Notes under the pieces: model-generated
Databases searched by the model: none
Told to the model about the DNA's origin: nothing
What the model saw: only the letters and a program-made list of their open reading frames with translations
Shown: positions 1-9,700 of the stretch, piece after piece
Layout of the letters: the number at the start of each line of letters is the position of its first letter
How positions within the stretch are numbered: the stretch's first letter is position 1
From: Sphaeroforma sirkka
Lineage: Eukaryota; Opisthokonta; Ichthyosporea; Ichthyophonida
NCBI GenBank assembly: GCA_001586965.3
Contig: LUCW03001497.1
Span: 1-27,855 of the forward strand
DNA length: 27,855 nucleotides
Direction: 5' to 3'
Made by a program: the position numbers and the translations under genes

Positions 1-250
1 CAGGGCCAATGGGCGGCAGTTTTGGGCCTACCAGGATGCGTCGAATCAGCTGTTGGATGTAGGTAAAGTGGCTGGTAGTGAACTTGTGGCCACCGGGGCA
101 GACAGGGCAGAGACAGCCGTTGGTGCGGTAGTCGAGCAATGTGAACATGTACGTATTCGTTACAATCATAGCACAGAGCCGAATGTGTAGACCTGAAGCA
201 GCGATTGAAGCTGTCGTGTCTGGCTGTGTCTCGGTTTGAGGTTGGTTTAC
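1..250 (-). pseudogene. LINE ORF2 C-terminal fragment with Cys/His motif (copy 1)
   Basis: The minus-strand frame contains TNTYMFTLLDYRTNGCLCPV, then CPGGHKFTTSHF. This lines up with TNRYMFTLEKTPAGLTCIGC and SKTPFTTSHFKC of copy 2. Many LINE ORF2 proteins end in a CCHC-type motif of spacing C-x2-C-x7-9-H-x2-4-C, thought to bind nucleic acid. In this copy the last cysteine of the motif is not in its usual place. The fragment runs off the left edge of the window. Confidence 0.55.
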
Positions 251-1393
251 CCATAACCAGTTTGGTAGTAGTATTGGCGCCGGGCAATTGCCGCGATCTC
301 CTTGTTGGACCAACGTTTTGTTGAGTTCTTCCTGACGTCGTCACAGCGTTGGCGGAGGGCTACATGGTCGGGTGTACGCCCGCCCGTGGTTTTGTGTACA
401 GTTTTCAGGTGAGCATAAATACTGTACTGGAAGCGCAGTGATGGTTTGTCGGGCCCAGGCGGGTTGTGTCAGAGGGTAAGTGGATTTGTGCTGGCCATTG
501 AGTCGAGTTGTTTTCCCAGGCAACCTCCGAGGTAGTCCGCGAATGGTCACGCGGGAGCAGGCCGCAAAGTGAAATAAGTTTGTTTGTTGTTTGAAACCGA
601 GCGTATTTAGTGCCCGTGATAATGGCTGCTGCTTGGATGAGTACTGAGTTAAAAGCGCTCGAACATGGGGTCAAGCATCGCTTCCATATGGGCAGGCAAT
701 ATCTTCCTTACATATGTAGCCGTGGATAGGATGAATGTTCTGAACATCACAAGTCGTGCGAAGTGTCGTCAGCTGAAGCCATGGAAACCATAAGCACGGA
801 AAGAGGCGTTACCCAGTGACAATACTGCAACCGGGGAATTCCATATTTCTGACAAGGTTGATTCCTGGGTACTCCGTTAGAGAGCGAGAAACAGATATTA
901 TTTGGATGTTTCGGTTCGGCGCATGTGTGGAGCGCCATCTTCAGGGAGGTAACGTGTGTTCCAAAGAGTGCGTCTGCAAGCGTCAGCATTATCGCTCGCC
1001 ATTTATACGGAGGGTTGGCGCGCGTGTCCTGTAAGTCGGTAGATCGTACTCGGGTTTTGAAGAGCACCTGTTTGAAACCAGACATGTCCCCGCATCAATG
1101 TGTCATCTAAGAAGGGCTGGAGCAAGGCGCCGATCGAGGGGCTTGAGTCCAGTGTCATCAACAAATAAATAAGAGCGGAGAACTTGAGCCGAAATTGTGC
1201 TAGCATGACAACTAAAGTCCATGTAGTCATACAAGAAGCTTTGGGGGCCGAACTTGATTGAAGGCCATGTAAGGATGCCATTCGTTCTATGAATGGCGAG
1301 CGTGCCGCAGGAAATATCACTCGGGCCGCGGCAGTAGTGCTTTTGTTTTGTGCTACTAGTACTTTGTTTGTGTATTCTATCTGGTTAAGGCGT

Positions 1394-1579
1394 TTAAAAA
1401 GGATTTTCCTTCACACTACTTACCTTGTTCTTTTCTTCGATTTGGACGCTTTTGCTTTTGATGCAATCTTCCCAAGGGTAGTTCATCTTCTCTACGAGGG
1501 TCGCAGTATCTCCTTCAGCCTTGTTTCCAGCTCGGAGAATCTGCTGGACTCCACCAAGAAGGACAGGGTTCCCCGCCAT
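1394..1579 (-). pseudogene. LINE ORF1 N-terminal fragment (copy 1)
   Basis: I chose the start at 1579 because the full copies have an ATG followed by the same Met-Ala-Gly beginning at the matching place. The frame is also open upstream to 1771, but those upstream residues do not align well. After the start, the segment GGVQQ and the later block EKMNYPWEDCIK match GGVHQ and EKMTYFEDCIK of copy 2. A short block KVSSV near 1400 is also shared. The coiled-coil part that follows in the other copies is not recognisable here. In this LINE the ORF1 product would be the RNA-binding, particle-forming protein; that role is inferred from the family, not from a visible domain. Confidence 0.55.
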
Positions 1580-1628
1580 GGTACCGGCTAGCCGGCAAAT
1601 AATTTGATGATCGATAGCAAGTCCGTTT

Positions 1629-1690
1629 TGGTGTAGTGGTATATTGGTCAGTTTGGGTGTGGCCAATTGTGGCCACGTATTCGAATCTAG
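1629..1690 (+). promoter_or_regulatory. tRNA-like A box and B box, opposite strand to LINE copy 1
   Basis: On the plus strand TGGTGTAGTGG (1629-1639) fits the eukaryotic tRNA A-box consensus. ATTCGAATC (1679-1687) resembles the B box. The spacing of about 49 bases is tRNA-like. A similar pair occurs at the matching position of both full LINE copies. The cloverleaf stems pair poorly, so this is not a working tRNA gene. It may be a decayed tRNA-derived piece or an internal RNA polymerase III promoter pointing towards the minisatellite. Confidence 0.3.
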
Positions 1691-1813
1691 ATCGGGTTGA
1701 TAATATTCTAAGGATCTGTGTGATTTCTTTGTTTTGTGTGTGCACTTTCGCACTATGTTTGTTGAGTTCACATCAAAGTGAGATTTCCAGTGTCAGCGGT
1801 TTGAGATGTGCTT

Positions 1814-1925
1814 GAAATATAAATAGTTCAAAAGAAAGTGAAATATAAACAGTTCAAAAAGTGAAATATAAATAGTTCAAAAAAGTGAAATATAAATAGT
1901 TCAAAAAGTGAAATATAAATAGTTT
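1814..1925. repeat. 22-bp minisatellite, short array 1
   Basis: About five monomers are built from the words GAAATATAAATAG and TTCAAAAAGT. The array starts at exactly the base where the LINE 5' end stops, in the same phase as the two large arrays to the right. It ends at about 1925 in unrelated AT-rich sequence (AGTTTTGTAATTACATCGG). Confidence 0.9.
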
Positions 1926-2002
1926 TGTAATTACATCGGTTTTGGAAGTTGGAAAACCCAAAACAAATTCCTTATTCAAAACAACTTGAGGTAAAACAAA
2001 AA
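1926..2002. other. Short spacer without recognisable content
   Basis: AT-rich unique sequence between the first minisatellite and the first tandem unit. I see no open frame or motif. Confidence 0.5.
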
Positions 2003-2122
2003 ATGCTCATCAGCTAAATAAACTGGGCACCTGTTAAATTCTGCATATATTACTAATCACTCCAATTTGCTCTGAATTTATAATAATAATAAAATCTGCA
2101 TAAAATATCAATATATATATTT

Positions 2123-2317
2123 GGATCCTCTCAATCTCGACGCCAATTGAACCGCACTGAAGCGCTCTTGAAGGAGCTAGCGGCAGCGGCAGTTGTGGAC
2201 CCCTCTATCGTGTCCCCCCTAGTCGACATAGTTTATAGTGAAGACTACGACTGTATCATATCGTCATCGGTCCTTATTCTTTCGTTCTTGATTTACAAAA
2301 CGTCCTCGAATAATTGA
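2123..2317 (+). other. Coding-like stretch inside tandem unit 1, unrecognised
   Basis: The plus strand of unit 1 reads open for 64 codons before a TGA, with a protein-like composition. It includes LNRTEALLKELAAAAVVDPS and SPLVDIVYSEDYDCIISSS. The corresponding region of unit 2 keeps most of the same residues but is not one open frame. It has no start codon of its own within non-repetitive sequence. It could be a captured exon, part of a mobile element, or chance. I do not recognise the family. Confidence 0.3.
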
Positions 2318-2345
2318 TTCCAAGAAGATAATATTTCATAAACCA

Positions 2346-2378
2346 ATATATATATATATATATATATAGCGAGCAAAA

Positions 2379-2416
<38 letters not shown>
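2346..2416. repeat. AT microsatellites in unit 1
   Basis: Two (TA)n runs at 2346-2368 and 2383-2416, separated by the word GCGAGCAAAAACGG. Confidence 0.95.
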
Positions 2417-2420
<4 letters not shown>

Positions 2421-2831
2421 TTGAAGTAGTAGCGGATGGTCGGATAACTATTTCTTCTAGAAAAAAGAAGAAGAAAAAAAAGCTCATCAGCTAAATAAAC
2501 TGGGCACCTGTTAATCTCTGCATATATTACTAATCACTCCAATTTGCTCTAGATTTATAAGTAATAATAAAAATCTGCATAAAATATCAATATATATACA
2601 TATATGGATCCTCTCAATCTCGACGCCAATTGAACCGCACTGAAGTGCTCTTGAAGGAGCTAGCGGCAGCGTGACAGTTGTGGACCCCTCTATCGTGTCC
2701 CCTAGTCGACTTAGTTTATAGTGAAGACTACGACTGTATCATATCGTCATCGATCCCTTATTCTTTCGTTCTTGATTTACAAAAACGTCCTCGAATAATT
2801 GATTCCAAGAAGATAATATTTCATAAACCCA

Positions 2832-2873
2832 ATATATATATATATATATATAACCATGAGCATATATAAAAAA

Positions 2874-2939
<66 letters not shown>
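2832..2939. repeat. AT microsatellites in unit 2
   Basis: Two (TA)n runs at 2832-2851 and 2878-2939, separated by a short spacer that matches the one in unit 1 only loosely. Confidence 0.95.
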
Positions 2940-2943
<4 letters not shown>

Positions 2944-3381
2944 TAGAAGTAGTAGCGGATGGTCGGATAACTATTTCTTCTAGAAAAAGAAAGAAGAAAA
3001 AAAAGCTCATCAGCTAAATAAACTGGGCACCTGTTAATTTCTGCATATAATACTAATCACTCCAATTTGATCTAGATTTATAGTAATAATAAAAATCTGC
3101 ATAAATTATAAATACATATATGTATGTATATTACGCAAGCGTATCAAACCGAGCAAAACGGAAGGGGGTTTCTTTTCACTTAGAAAGGTTTGCGCATTTC
3201 CTCCCCAGTAGTATCCTCTTACGTTAGATGCTTTTCTGTATAATTCATTACATTTATCTTGATGATAGTTGGGTTTCTTCGACGGATAGTCGGCACGTCG
3301 TGAGAAGTAGGGTGTAGATTTTGGTGTTGAATAGTCCTTGCGGTAAGACTTGGACTCATCAGCTCTATTACGTGATGTCGT

Positions 3382-3654
3382 TCAGTCGGAATTATTTCCA
3401 CGATTGTTGGAGTATCGGTTTTCATAAAATCTGCGATGTTCCCTACGGTCAGAGTAGACGTGCGGTCTGGGTCTGCGGTGCTTGGATCGGCAATCACGAG
3501 CAAGGTGACCTGGTTTGCTACAATTGAAGCACTTTCTTTCTGTTCTAGCAGAAAGTGCTCTCTCTCCTCCTCGAGTCTCTGTATTGGAGGTCGATGTTTG
3601 AATTTCCTCCATATCGAATTTTCGGAGATATTCGCAGAGCTCCTCGTAACTCAT
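3382..3654 (-). pseudogene. Gag zinc-knuckle fragment of the LTR fossil
   Basis: An open stretch of 90 residues begins MSYEELCEYLRKF. It has a single C-x2-C-x4-H-x4-C knuckle in its centre, followed by an arginine-rich, asparagine-rich tail. This composition is typical of the nucleocapsid part of LTR-retrotransposon Gag, which binds the element RNA. The surroundings are broken. Confidence 0.65.
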
Positions 3655-3846
3655 GACACATTAATGATGTTTTCCGTACTCCTGGCACTTCCACTCCGAG
3701 ATTGATTTCCATCTGTAATATTTCTGTGTGCCTCTCTGAGTTTAGAATTCTCTCCTTGATTAATGCTGGGATAAACCTTGTTGAGCCTCCGGTGTTTGAC
3801 CGTAGTTTTATGCTTGGTAAACAATCTTGGTTTACTGTGATCAATA

Positions 3847-3854
3847 ATATATAC

Positions 3855-3932
<78 letters not shown>
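3847..3932. repeat. CATA/TA microsatellite
   Basis: A short (CATA)n run passes into a (TA)n run. Confidence 0.95.
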
Positions 3933-3935
<3 letters not shown>

Positions 3936-4185
3936 CTTTTCATGCTCTATACGTTATTTCAAATACACAGATGAGTTGTACACATATCAACGAGTTACAT
4001 GCTATGCAGGCGGCCTATGTCTACAAGGGGAGCAACACATGTGTCTGAAATTTTGATATCGTGGAATCAAAGGAACGGACATTGGAAACTGGCGATTGAT
4101 TTATTGTATAAAGTAACGCTACAGTCATTATATTAGATAGTATGCAAACTTCTGCTAGAGCTGATTTATATAGTATATAAAATAT

Positions 4186-4186
<1 letters not shown>
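3933..4186. other. Unique spacer, nothing recognised
   Basis: About 250 bases between two AT microsatellites. I see no convincing frame or motif; it may be decayed interior of the LTR fossil. Confidence 0.4.
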
Positions 4187-4230
<44 letters not shown>

Positions 4231-4259
4231 AATCACGCAAGCGTATCAACCCGAGCAAA

Positions 4260-4305
<46 letters not shown>
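4187..4305. repeat. AT microsatellites flanking a conserved word
   Basis: (TA)n runs at 4187-4228 and 4263-4305 flank the word CACGCAAGCGTATCAACCCG. Nearly the same word recurs near 3133 and 4505 inside the tandem-unit family. Confidence 0.95.
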
Positions 4306-4309
<4 letters not shown>

Positions 4310-4552
4310 TAGAAGTAGTAGTATTCGACCGGATGATCGGATAACTATTTTTCTAGAAAAAAGAAGAAGAAGAAAAGCTCATCAGCTAAATAAACTGGGC
4401 ACCTGTTAATTTCTGCATATATTACTAATCACTCCAATTTGCTCTAAATTTATAGTAGCAATAAAAATCTGCATAAATTATAAATACATATATGTATGTA
4501 TATTACGCAAGCGTATCAAACCGAGCAAAACGGAAGGGGGTTTTTTTTTCAC
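4306..4552. repeat. Further copy of the tandem unit (end of one unit, start of the next)
   Basis: 4306-4376 repeats the unit ending (GATCGGATAACTATTTTTC then a purine run). 4377-4552 repeats the unit beginning and then the ACGCAAGCGTATCAAACCGA variant. The 4377-4545 part is nearly identical to 3005-3175, so almost the same sequence lies on both sides of the gag fragment. Confidence 0.75.
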
Positions 4553-4899
4553 TTATCTGTGCTCGGAAGACTTTGCTCCTGTCATAATTTGCAAGCTCCT
4601 TTCAGCTATCCGGTTCTGAGGAGATCAACTCCTGTAATTTGTCAATAAAACGAATCTCTCCGTCCACTACTATCCTCGGGATAAAATCTAATAATACACC
4701 TAAAGTAACTAGTCTTAAAAATGTTGTAAACACATCAAAATACGATACTAAAACCTACTGAGTCTCCCTGAGGCTCAGTGCGGTGTATTTATTCTTTTTT
4801 ATTTGATTGTCTACGTGGCCTACAAATATTTCACCTCGTGTGAATTAATTGTAAACTAATTCTAACTCCACACTTATAGTGGTTTAAGGGGACTTTTAC

Positions 4900-4901
<2 letters not shown>
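4553..4901. other. No gene recognised
   Basis: About 350 bases of unique AT-rich sequence, probably interior of the LTR fossil. I see no supportable frame. Confidence 0.4.

Positions 4902-4962
<61 letters not shown>
4902..4962. repeat. AT microsatellite
   Basis: An uninterrupted (TA)n run of about 60 bases. Confidence 0.95.
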
Positions 4963-4966
<4 letters not shown>

Positions 4967-4972
4967 ACCCAT

Positions 4973-5022
4973 AATTTCATTGGGACCTGTAGCAGGTAAT
5001 TTCATTGGGACCTGTAGCAGGT
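4973..5022. repeat. Two tandem copies of a 25-bp unit
   Basis: The word TTTCATTGGGACCTGTAGCA recurs with a period of 25 bases (4973-4997 and 4998-5022), the two copies being identical. Confidence 0.9.
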
Positions 5023-5144
5023 ATAATAGAACAGAGAATGTAATCAAGAATTTACCTTCATGGGGCCCAGGATTGTCGGAGAACTGTGTCTCATCTGGTC
5101 TTTGTCTTATTATAATTGGTATAGGTCCCGGTGGGGACGACGTG

Positions 5145-5247
5145 TTCGTAGAAGTATTAGTAGAACTCGGGGTAGCCGTAGACGTAGTAGTAGAACTGCG
5201 GTAGCCGTAGAAGTAGTAGTAGAACTCGCGGTAGCCGTAGAAGCAGG
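5145..5247. repeat. 30-bp tandem repeat, about 3.3 copies
   Basis: Copies built on GTAGCCGTAGAAGTAGTAG and TAGAACTCGCG recur every 29-30 bases. The period is close to ten codons, and the repeat lies in the frame next to the LTR fossil's right end. Confidence 0.85.
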
Positions 5248-5426
5248 TTTAGGCAACATGCCTTCCAATTCTCTGTTAGCTCGGTCTTGTTCGCTAATAG
5301 TCCATAAAATATGTTTTCTGAGTCCAGTCTACGTTTTAAATCTCCCATCGTCAGCTTAATATACTGATTCTGCAATTTGGGCTTACCCCCAAAGAAGCCC
5401 TTGATTTTAGGACTGGTGACAATCAT
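5157..5426 (-). pseudogene. Possible Gag N-terminal fragment of the LTR fossil
   Basis: An open stretch of 89 residues begins MIVTSPKIKGFFGGKPK, almost directly after the primer-binding-site-like sequence. It ends in the 30-bp tandem repeat, which gives a leucine/tyrosine-rich tail. I recognise no domain. Assignment to Gag rests only on position, and the very short leader is unusual. Confidence 0.35.
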
Positions 5427-5427
5427 A

Positions 5428-5438
5428 CGTTGATACCA
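5428..5438 (-). other. Primer-binding-site-like sequence
   Basis: On the minus strand this reads TGGTATCAACG. It resembles the TGGTATCAGAGC-type site complementary to initiator-methionine tRNA used by many LTR retrotransposons. It supports an LTR boundary just to the right. Confidence 0.4.
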
Positions 5439-5526
5439 ATTGTATGTGATTACGTCGTGTCTTAAATCTGCAGTGCTGCTTCAGAACTAACACGCTTGCT
5501 AGTGTCGGCTAGTCCCTGTACATAAA

Positions 5527-5558
5527 GGGTTTTAGGGTTTTAGGGTTTAGGGTTTAGG
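5527..5558 (+). repeat. Interstitial telomere-type tract 1
   Basis: About four units mix TTTTAGGG and TTTAGGG on the plus strand. To the left is the cut-off end of the LTR fossil. To the right the 3' end of LINE copy 2a begins with TACCTTTATTTG. Confidence 0.9.
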
Positions 5559-6412
5559 TACCTTTATTTGTTTACACGCTATTGCTATATACAATGCCTG
5601 ATGTCCGGGGTGGACTTGTGGCTACCGGCAGGTGTTGGCAGTTCCGTGACCCTGCTTTTCAGGGGAGGGCGAACTGGACTGTCTAGGGGCTGAGTCGTTT
5701 TCGGTCTGTGGTTGTTGTACTTGTTGAGTTGTTTTCTTTGGCTGTAGTTTTGTTAGTGGTGTGGGTGTTTGACAACCGTAACTGGATTGACACAGAGTCT
5801 GTGAGTAAGCTGTGACAGATATGCATATCGTTTCATTGAATATGAGGTATGATACAGTGGCTCACCAGTGTATTATACTCACTACCGCATCACCGGGTCG
5901 CGATGTGCGACTGTGCCCGCCGGTAGGCATTCAGGGAGGGTGTGGGCGGGGCGGGGGGGCGTTTCATCGCGCTGTGTTCGTTGATATATGTGCTATTCAA
6001 CTTCAGGTCAATGCATATTTGTCGCAGGCATATTCGCCAGCGTCTGATCAAGTCAGGCGGAGTCACGCTACTACATATGTAGGATAGTGTAATGTCCATT
6101 GGGATGTCATTGTCTAAGTCCCTGGTCAATGTCAAACAGGGGGTGTATGTGGTGGTTCGGGAGTTTGCGTGTCCAGTGCTGGGGCGCCGCTATATAGGCG
6201 CTAGCCTCTGGATGTAGTGTGTTGAAGTCCATTTGCAGGGTTATCTAGCCACAGTGTTCTGTGGGCTTGTTCGAAACGACGTCTGCGGTCTAACGAAGGC
6301 CAAGTATAATCGTTCTGTGGGTGTTCTGAGTCTACGAGGAGAGTGTGTACTATTGTGGTCATGAACCGGGGCACTGGGAACACACAGTTCAGCAGTACTT
6401 GGGGTGGTATGG
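5559..6412 (-). mobile_element. LINE copy 2a, 5'-truncated
   Basis: This 854-base fragment matches, almost base for base, the 3' part of the neighbouring full copy (6443-7288). Its 3' end is on the left, touching telomere tract 1. Its truncated 5' side on the right stops at about 6412 and passes straight into telomere tract 2. 5' truncation is usual for LINEs, but a telomere tract at the truncation point is not. Confidence 0.9.
5890..6399 (-). pseudogene. LINE ORF2 C-terminal fragment (copy 2a)
   Basis: Frames on the minus strand cover the last part of ORF2. They contain FPVPRFMTTIVHTLLVDSEH near 6320-6380 and, close to the end, VTPPDLIRRWRICLRQICID. The last frame ends at a TGA at 5890-5892, which I take as the natural ORF2 stop because the same stop exists in the other copies (6776 and 15029). 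At least one frame change lies between the two blocks in this copy. The reverse transcriptase core and the CCHC motif are absent through truncation. Confidence 0.6.
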
Positions 6413-6442
6413 GGTTAAGGGTTTTAGGGTTTAGGGTTTAGG
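6413..6442 (+). repeat. Interstitial telomere-type tract 2
   Basis: About four units (TTAAGGG, TTTTAGGG, TTTAGGG, TTTAGG) sit between the broken 5' side of copy 2a and the 3' end of copy 2b. The right junction, TTTAGG then TACCTTTATTTG, is the same as at tract 1. Confidence 0.9.
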
Positions 6443-6775
6443 TACCTTTATTTGTTTACACGCTATTGCTATATACAATGCCTGATGTCCGGGGTGGACT
6501 TGTGGCTACCGGCAGGTGTTGGCAGTTCCCGTGACCCTGCTTTTTCAGGGGAGGGCGAACTGGACCGTCTAGGGGCTGAGTCGTTTTCGGTCTGTGGTTG
6601 TTGTACATGTTGAGTTGTTTTCTTTGGCTGTAGTTTTGTTAGTGGTGTGGGTGATTGACAACCGTAACTGGATTGACACAGAGTCTGTGAGTAAGCTGTG
6701 ACAGATATGCATATCGTTTCATTGAATATGAGGTATGATACAGTGGCTCACCAGTGTATCATACTCACTACCGCA

Positions 6776-9700
6776 TCACCGGGTCGCGATGTGCGACTGT
6801 GCCTGCCGGTAGGCATTCAGGGAGGGTGTGGGCGGGGCGGGGGGCGTTTCATCGCGCTGTGTTCGTTGATATATGTGCTATTCAACTTCAGGTCAATGCA
6901 TATTTGTCGCAGGCATATTCGCCAGCGTCTGATCAAGTCAGGCGGAGTCACGCTACTACATATGTAGGATAGTGTAATGTCTATTGGGATGTCATTGTCT
7001 AAGTCCTGGTCAATGTCAAACAGGGGGTGTATGTGGTGGTTCGGGAGTTTGCGTGTCCAGTGCTGGGGCGCCGCTATATAGGCGCTAGCCTCTGATGTAG
7101 TGTGTTGAAGTCCATTTGCGGGTTATCTAGCCACAGTGTTCTGTGGGCTTGTTCGAAACGACGTCTGCGGTCCAACGAAGGCCAAGCATAATCGTTCTGT
7201 GGGTGTTCTGAGTCTACGAGGAGAGTGTGTACTATTGTGGTCATGAACCGGGGCACTGGGAACACACAGTTCAGCAGTACTTGGGGTGGTATGGGTCCTT
7301 TGTGCAAGTACACCAGCTGGTCGTGTAGTGTGAGCATGTCTGTGTAGCGCTTACGGGTGCTAAGGGCGTCAAGTAAGTTGCTATCAACTACAACTCTTTC
7401 TTTGGTGAGATGAGTTTGGACATGTAGGGCAGCACGAGAGGACACTTGAAGTGTGATGTGGTGAAAGGTGTTTTGCTGCAGCCAATGCATGTGAGACCTG
7501 CCGGGGTCTTTTCTAGCGTGAACATATACCTGTTCGTGACGTACAGTGCGACGATCGTTGGTACTCTGAATAAGAGACTGCTGAAGCTGTGATGTTCGAG
7601 TGGCGTGTCGAGTCGGTACCGCTCTTCCTCGCCTGGGTAGATGAGTCCAAATCGGAGTTCGCGAGCCGCTTGTCGGTGTAGTGCGCTTTCCTTTTGTTTG
7701 GTTTTCTGTTTGTGTATGCTTGTTTCAGTTTCCTGTATGTTATGAACGGAGGGTAGTGAAGTATGTTCTCGCGAGCGAGCATAGTGAGTCTCATAGGGGT
7801 GAATATGGTTGCTTGTTTGCCCAGATATTCCTGTAGAGGATTTCTGTGTGACATACGAGTTATATGATTTATAAGACTCACGCACTGCCAAGTGCATAAT
7901 GCCCGTGCGTTGAGGAGTCCACAGAACTGAATTTGTTTCAGCATAGTTGGTGTGGCTTTTGTTGGGGTCTTTTGTGTGCGGCAGTGGAAAGAATGTATCC
8001 AGAGGCCTTATGGATTACGGTATCGAGCTTGTCGAGTTGTGTATTGATTTGTGATGTGAGTGAGTAGTGTGATAGTGGGATGAAAGCAAGACCGTAAGTG
8101 ATTTTGGAGAGTATAAATACTGGAAGATCATGAGCTTGTTGTGTGGGTGTAGGTGGGTCCCAGCTCGGAAGCCAAGGGGCCGCTGTGGCTTATGGATTCA
8201 TTCAGAGTATTGATGCGTGTTTCCAACATTTGTACAATGTCTATTCCCTTGGGTCCCATAGGGAATCCCAAGTATCTAGCAGTGGGGTGTGCATCTATAC
8301 CATTCAGTCCGAGCATGAACTTGTGTGCTAGTTTGGGATTTTGCGGTGCTACATATATCGATTTCTTTGGGTGGAATTCAACACCGGAGCGTTTTGCCCC
8401 ATACATAAGCATGGTTGAGGCCTAGTTGCAACTTGGTGTGATCGCGGTTGTAGACATGCTAGGTCGTCGACCCAGCCAAGGAAGCCTCGGGGTCGACTTT
8501 AGCAAGGCTATCAAGTAGCGGGTCAATGTATATGTTGAAGAGTGTGGGGGGTGATTGGATCACCCTGAGTTAGACCATGAGCACGTGTGAATATAGGCCC
8601 GAGGACTTGTTGATATGTAATACGAGACACTACATTATGGTACATGTTTTGGAAGAGGGTGATCAATGGGGTGGGTACCCGTCGATTGTGTAGAAGGCGC
8701 CAGAGGCGGTCAAGTTTGACTGAGTCATATGCTTTCTTAGTGTCCAGGAATACCTGGTGGGTGTGTTGGGCTGTAGGGCTTGATTGATTGATGTATTCGT
8801 GTAGCGTGAGGGCGTGTGTGAAGCAAGAGTAGCCTGATTTGAACCCGCCTTGTCTGCTATGTGTTTTAAAGGCAGACAGCTGATTCATGTAACTCAGCAG
8901 TACTATTTGAAAGATACGACGCAGTATCTGTGTGAGCGTTATAGGTCGAAAGAATTCTGGCCCTGTGGGTACCTCAGTTTTGGGAATGGGCACGATAAGC
9001 GTGCACAGCCAGGCTGACGGCACGTTACCCGTATGTAGTATCTTGTTGAACAGGTAATTGAGGACTTTAAGAATTGGTGACTTGGGATTTGGTTTACCCT
9101 CCTGATCGTGTCCTATGGGATAGACTTCGATAGCTGCTTTGAGAATATCAATATGTATTCCGTCCGGGCCGGAGCCCTTCCGGCTATCATATGCTAGTAT
9201 GGCTTGCATGATATGTGCGGTGGTGAAGATATCTTGGTCGAGAGGTATGAATTCAGTATGGGTTTCTTCTGGTATTTTGTAAGGTATTTTCTGGTTAAAT
9301 AGCTTTTTTGCAGGAATGAGCTAGCCAATGATGTGTGCTGTTGGTTCTGTTGTGTTGGGTATTGATGGTTGTTTGGACAGTGATTTCTTTTGTTTAGTGA
9401 ATAATTTCACAATGGTGGTATTATGGATACGCCTCGGTAGCGCGCAATGGTGTGTGGATCTGTGGGGGTTGTTTTCCAGATAGTAACCGTAGAATGTGCC
9501 TTGTGCTACTTTCCATAGCTTGTTAACCATCGTATCATATACTGATGTGATTTTGTCTTGATTTGCATTCTGGATAAGTCGTAGCCATGACTTAGAGTTA
9601 GCTCTTATTCTTGCTCGAAAGGTATTTGCGTAGCGCGGGTTGTTGCAATTATAAGTTCGAATTCGGTATCTGTTGTACCCGTGTGCTGGCATACATTCTA

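Larger units (their letters stand above)
1..1813 (-). mobile_element. LINE copy 1, divergent and internally shortened
   Basis: This minus-strand non-LTR retrotransposon is related to the two full copies further right. Its 5' end (1394-1813) aligns by eye with theirs: the last bases before the minisatellite are almost the same, including the shared word TGAGATGTGCTTGAAATATA. Its left end encodes a cysteine/histidine motif like the ORF2 C-terminus of the other copies. The distance from the ORF1 start to that motif is about 1.5 kb, against about 4.2 kb in the full copies. The endonuclease and reverse transcriptase core is therefore mostly missing, or too diverged to see at 250-1390. The 3' end lies outside the window, so its junction cannot be judged. 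It is clearly older or from another subfamily, because identity with the other copies is patchy. Confidence 0.7.
2003..3160. repeat. Tandem units of about 500 bp (units 1, 2 and start of unit 3)
   Basis: Each unit begins GCTCATCAGCTAAATAAACT. It continues through a GGATCCTCTCAATCTCGACG block, then ACGACTGTATCATATCGTCA, an AT microsatellite, the word GCAAAAACGGATATAT, and an ending GGTCGGATAACTATTTCTTC before a purine-rich run. Unit 1 is about 2003-2480, unit 2 about 2482-3003, and unit 3 begins at about 3005. After about 100 bases unit 3 switches to a variant containing ACGCAAGCGTATCAAACCGA. Differences between units are small substitutions, short indels and microsatellite length. The family is not one I recognise. 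Confidence 0.8.
3219..5526 (-). mobile_element. Broken LTR retrotransposon (fossil), gag and end remnants
   Basis: This reads on the minus strand. A CCHC zinc knuckle of the retrotransposon nucleocapsid type, CFNCSKPGHLARDC, lies near 3510-3545 in a frame spanning 3382-3654. At the right end a primer-binding-site-like TGGTATCAACG (minus strand, 5428-5438) is followed within a few bases by an open frame starting at 5426. Sequence to the right of it (5439-5526) would be the inner part of the upstream LTR, and it stops where the telomere-type tract begins. No pol motifs are visible. It is heavily broken, with many interruptions plus AT microsatellite growth, and so looks old. Whether the knuckle and the right-hand end belong to a single insertion is uncertain, as is Ty1 versus Ty3 type. 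Confidence 0.5.

Noticed and set aside
3847-3932. AT runs as a replication origin or matrix attachment site
   Set aside because: Simple TA microsatellites occur in several places here, and nothing specific supports a function.
5812-6967. Plus-strand frames beginning MTDMHIVSLNMRYDTV, repeated at 5812, 6698 and 14951
   Set aside because: They lie antisense to the LINE 3' region. They recur because the LINE copies are repeated, and the minus strand carries the recognisable ORF2 protein.
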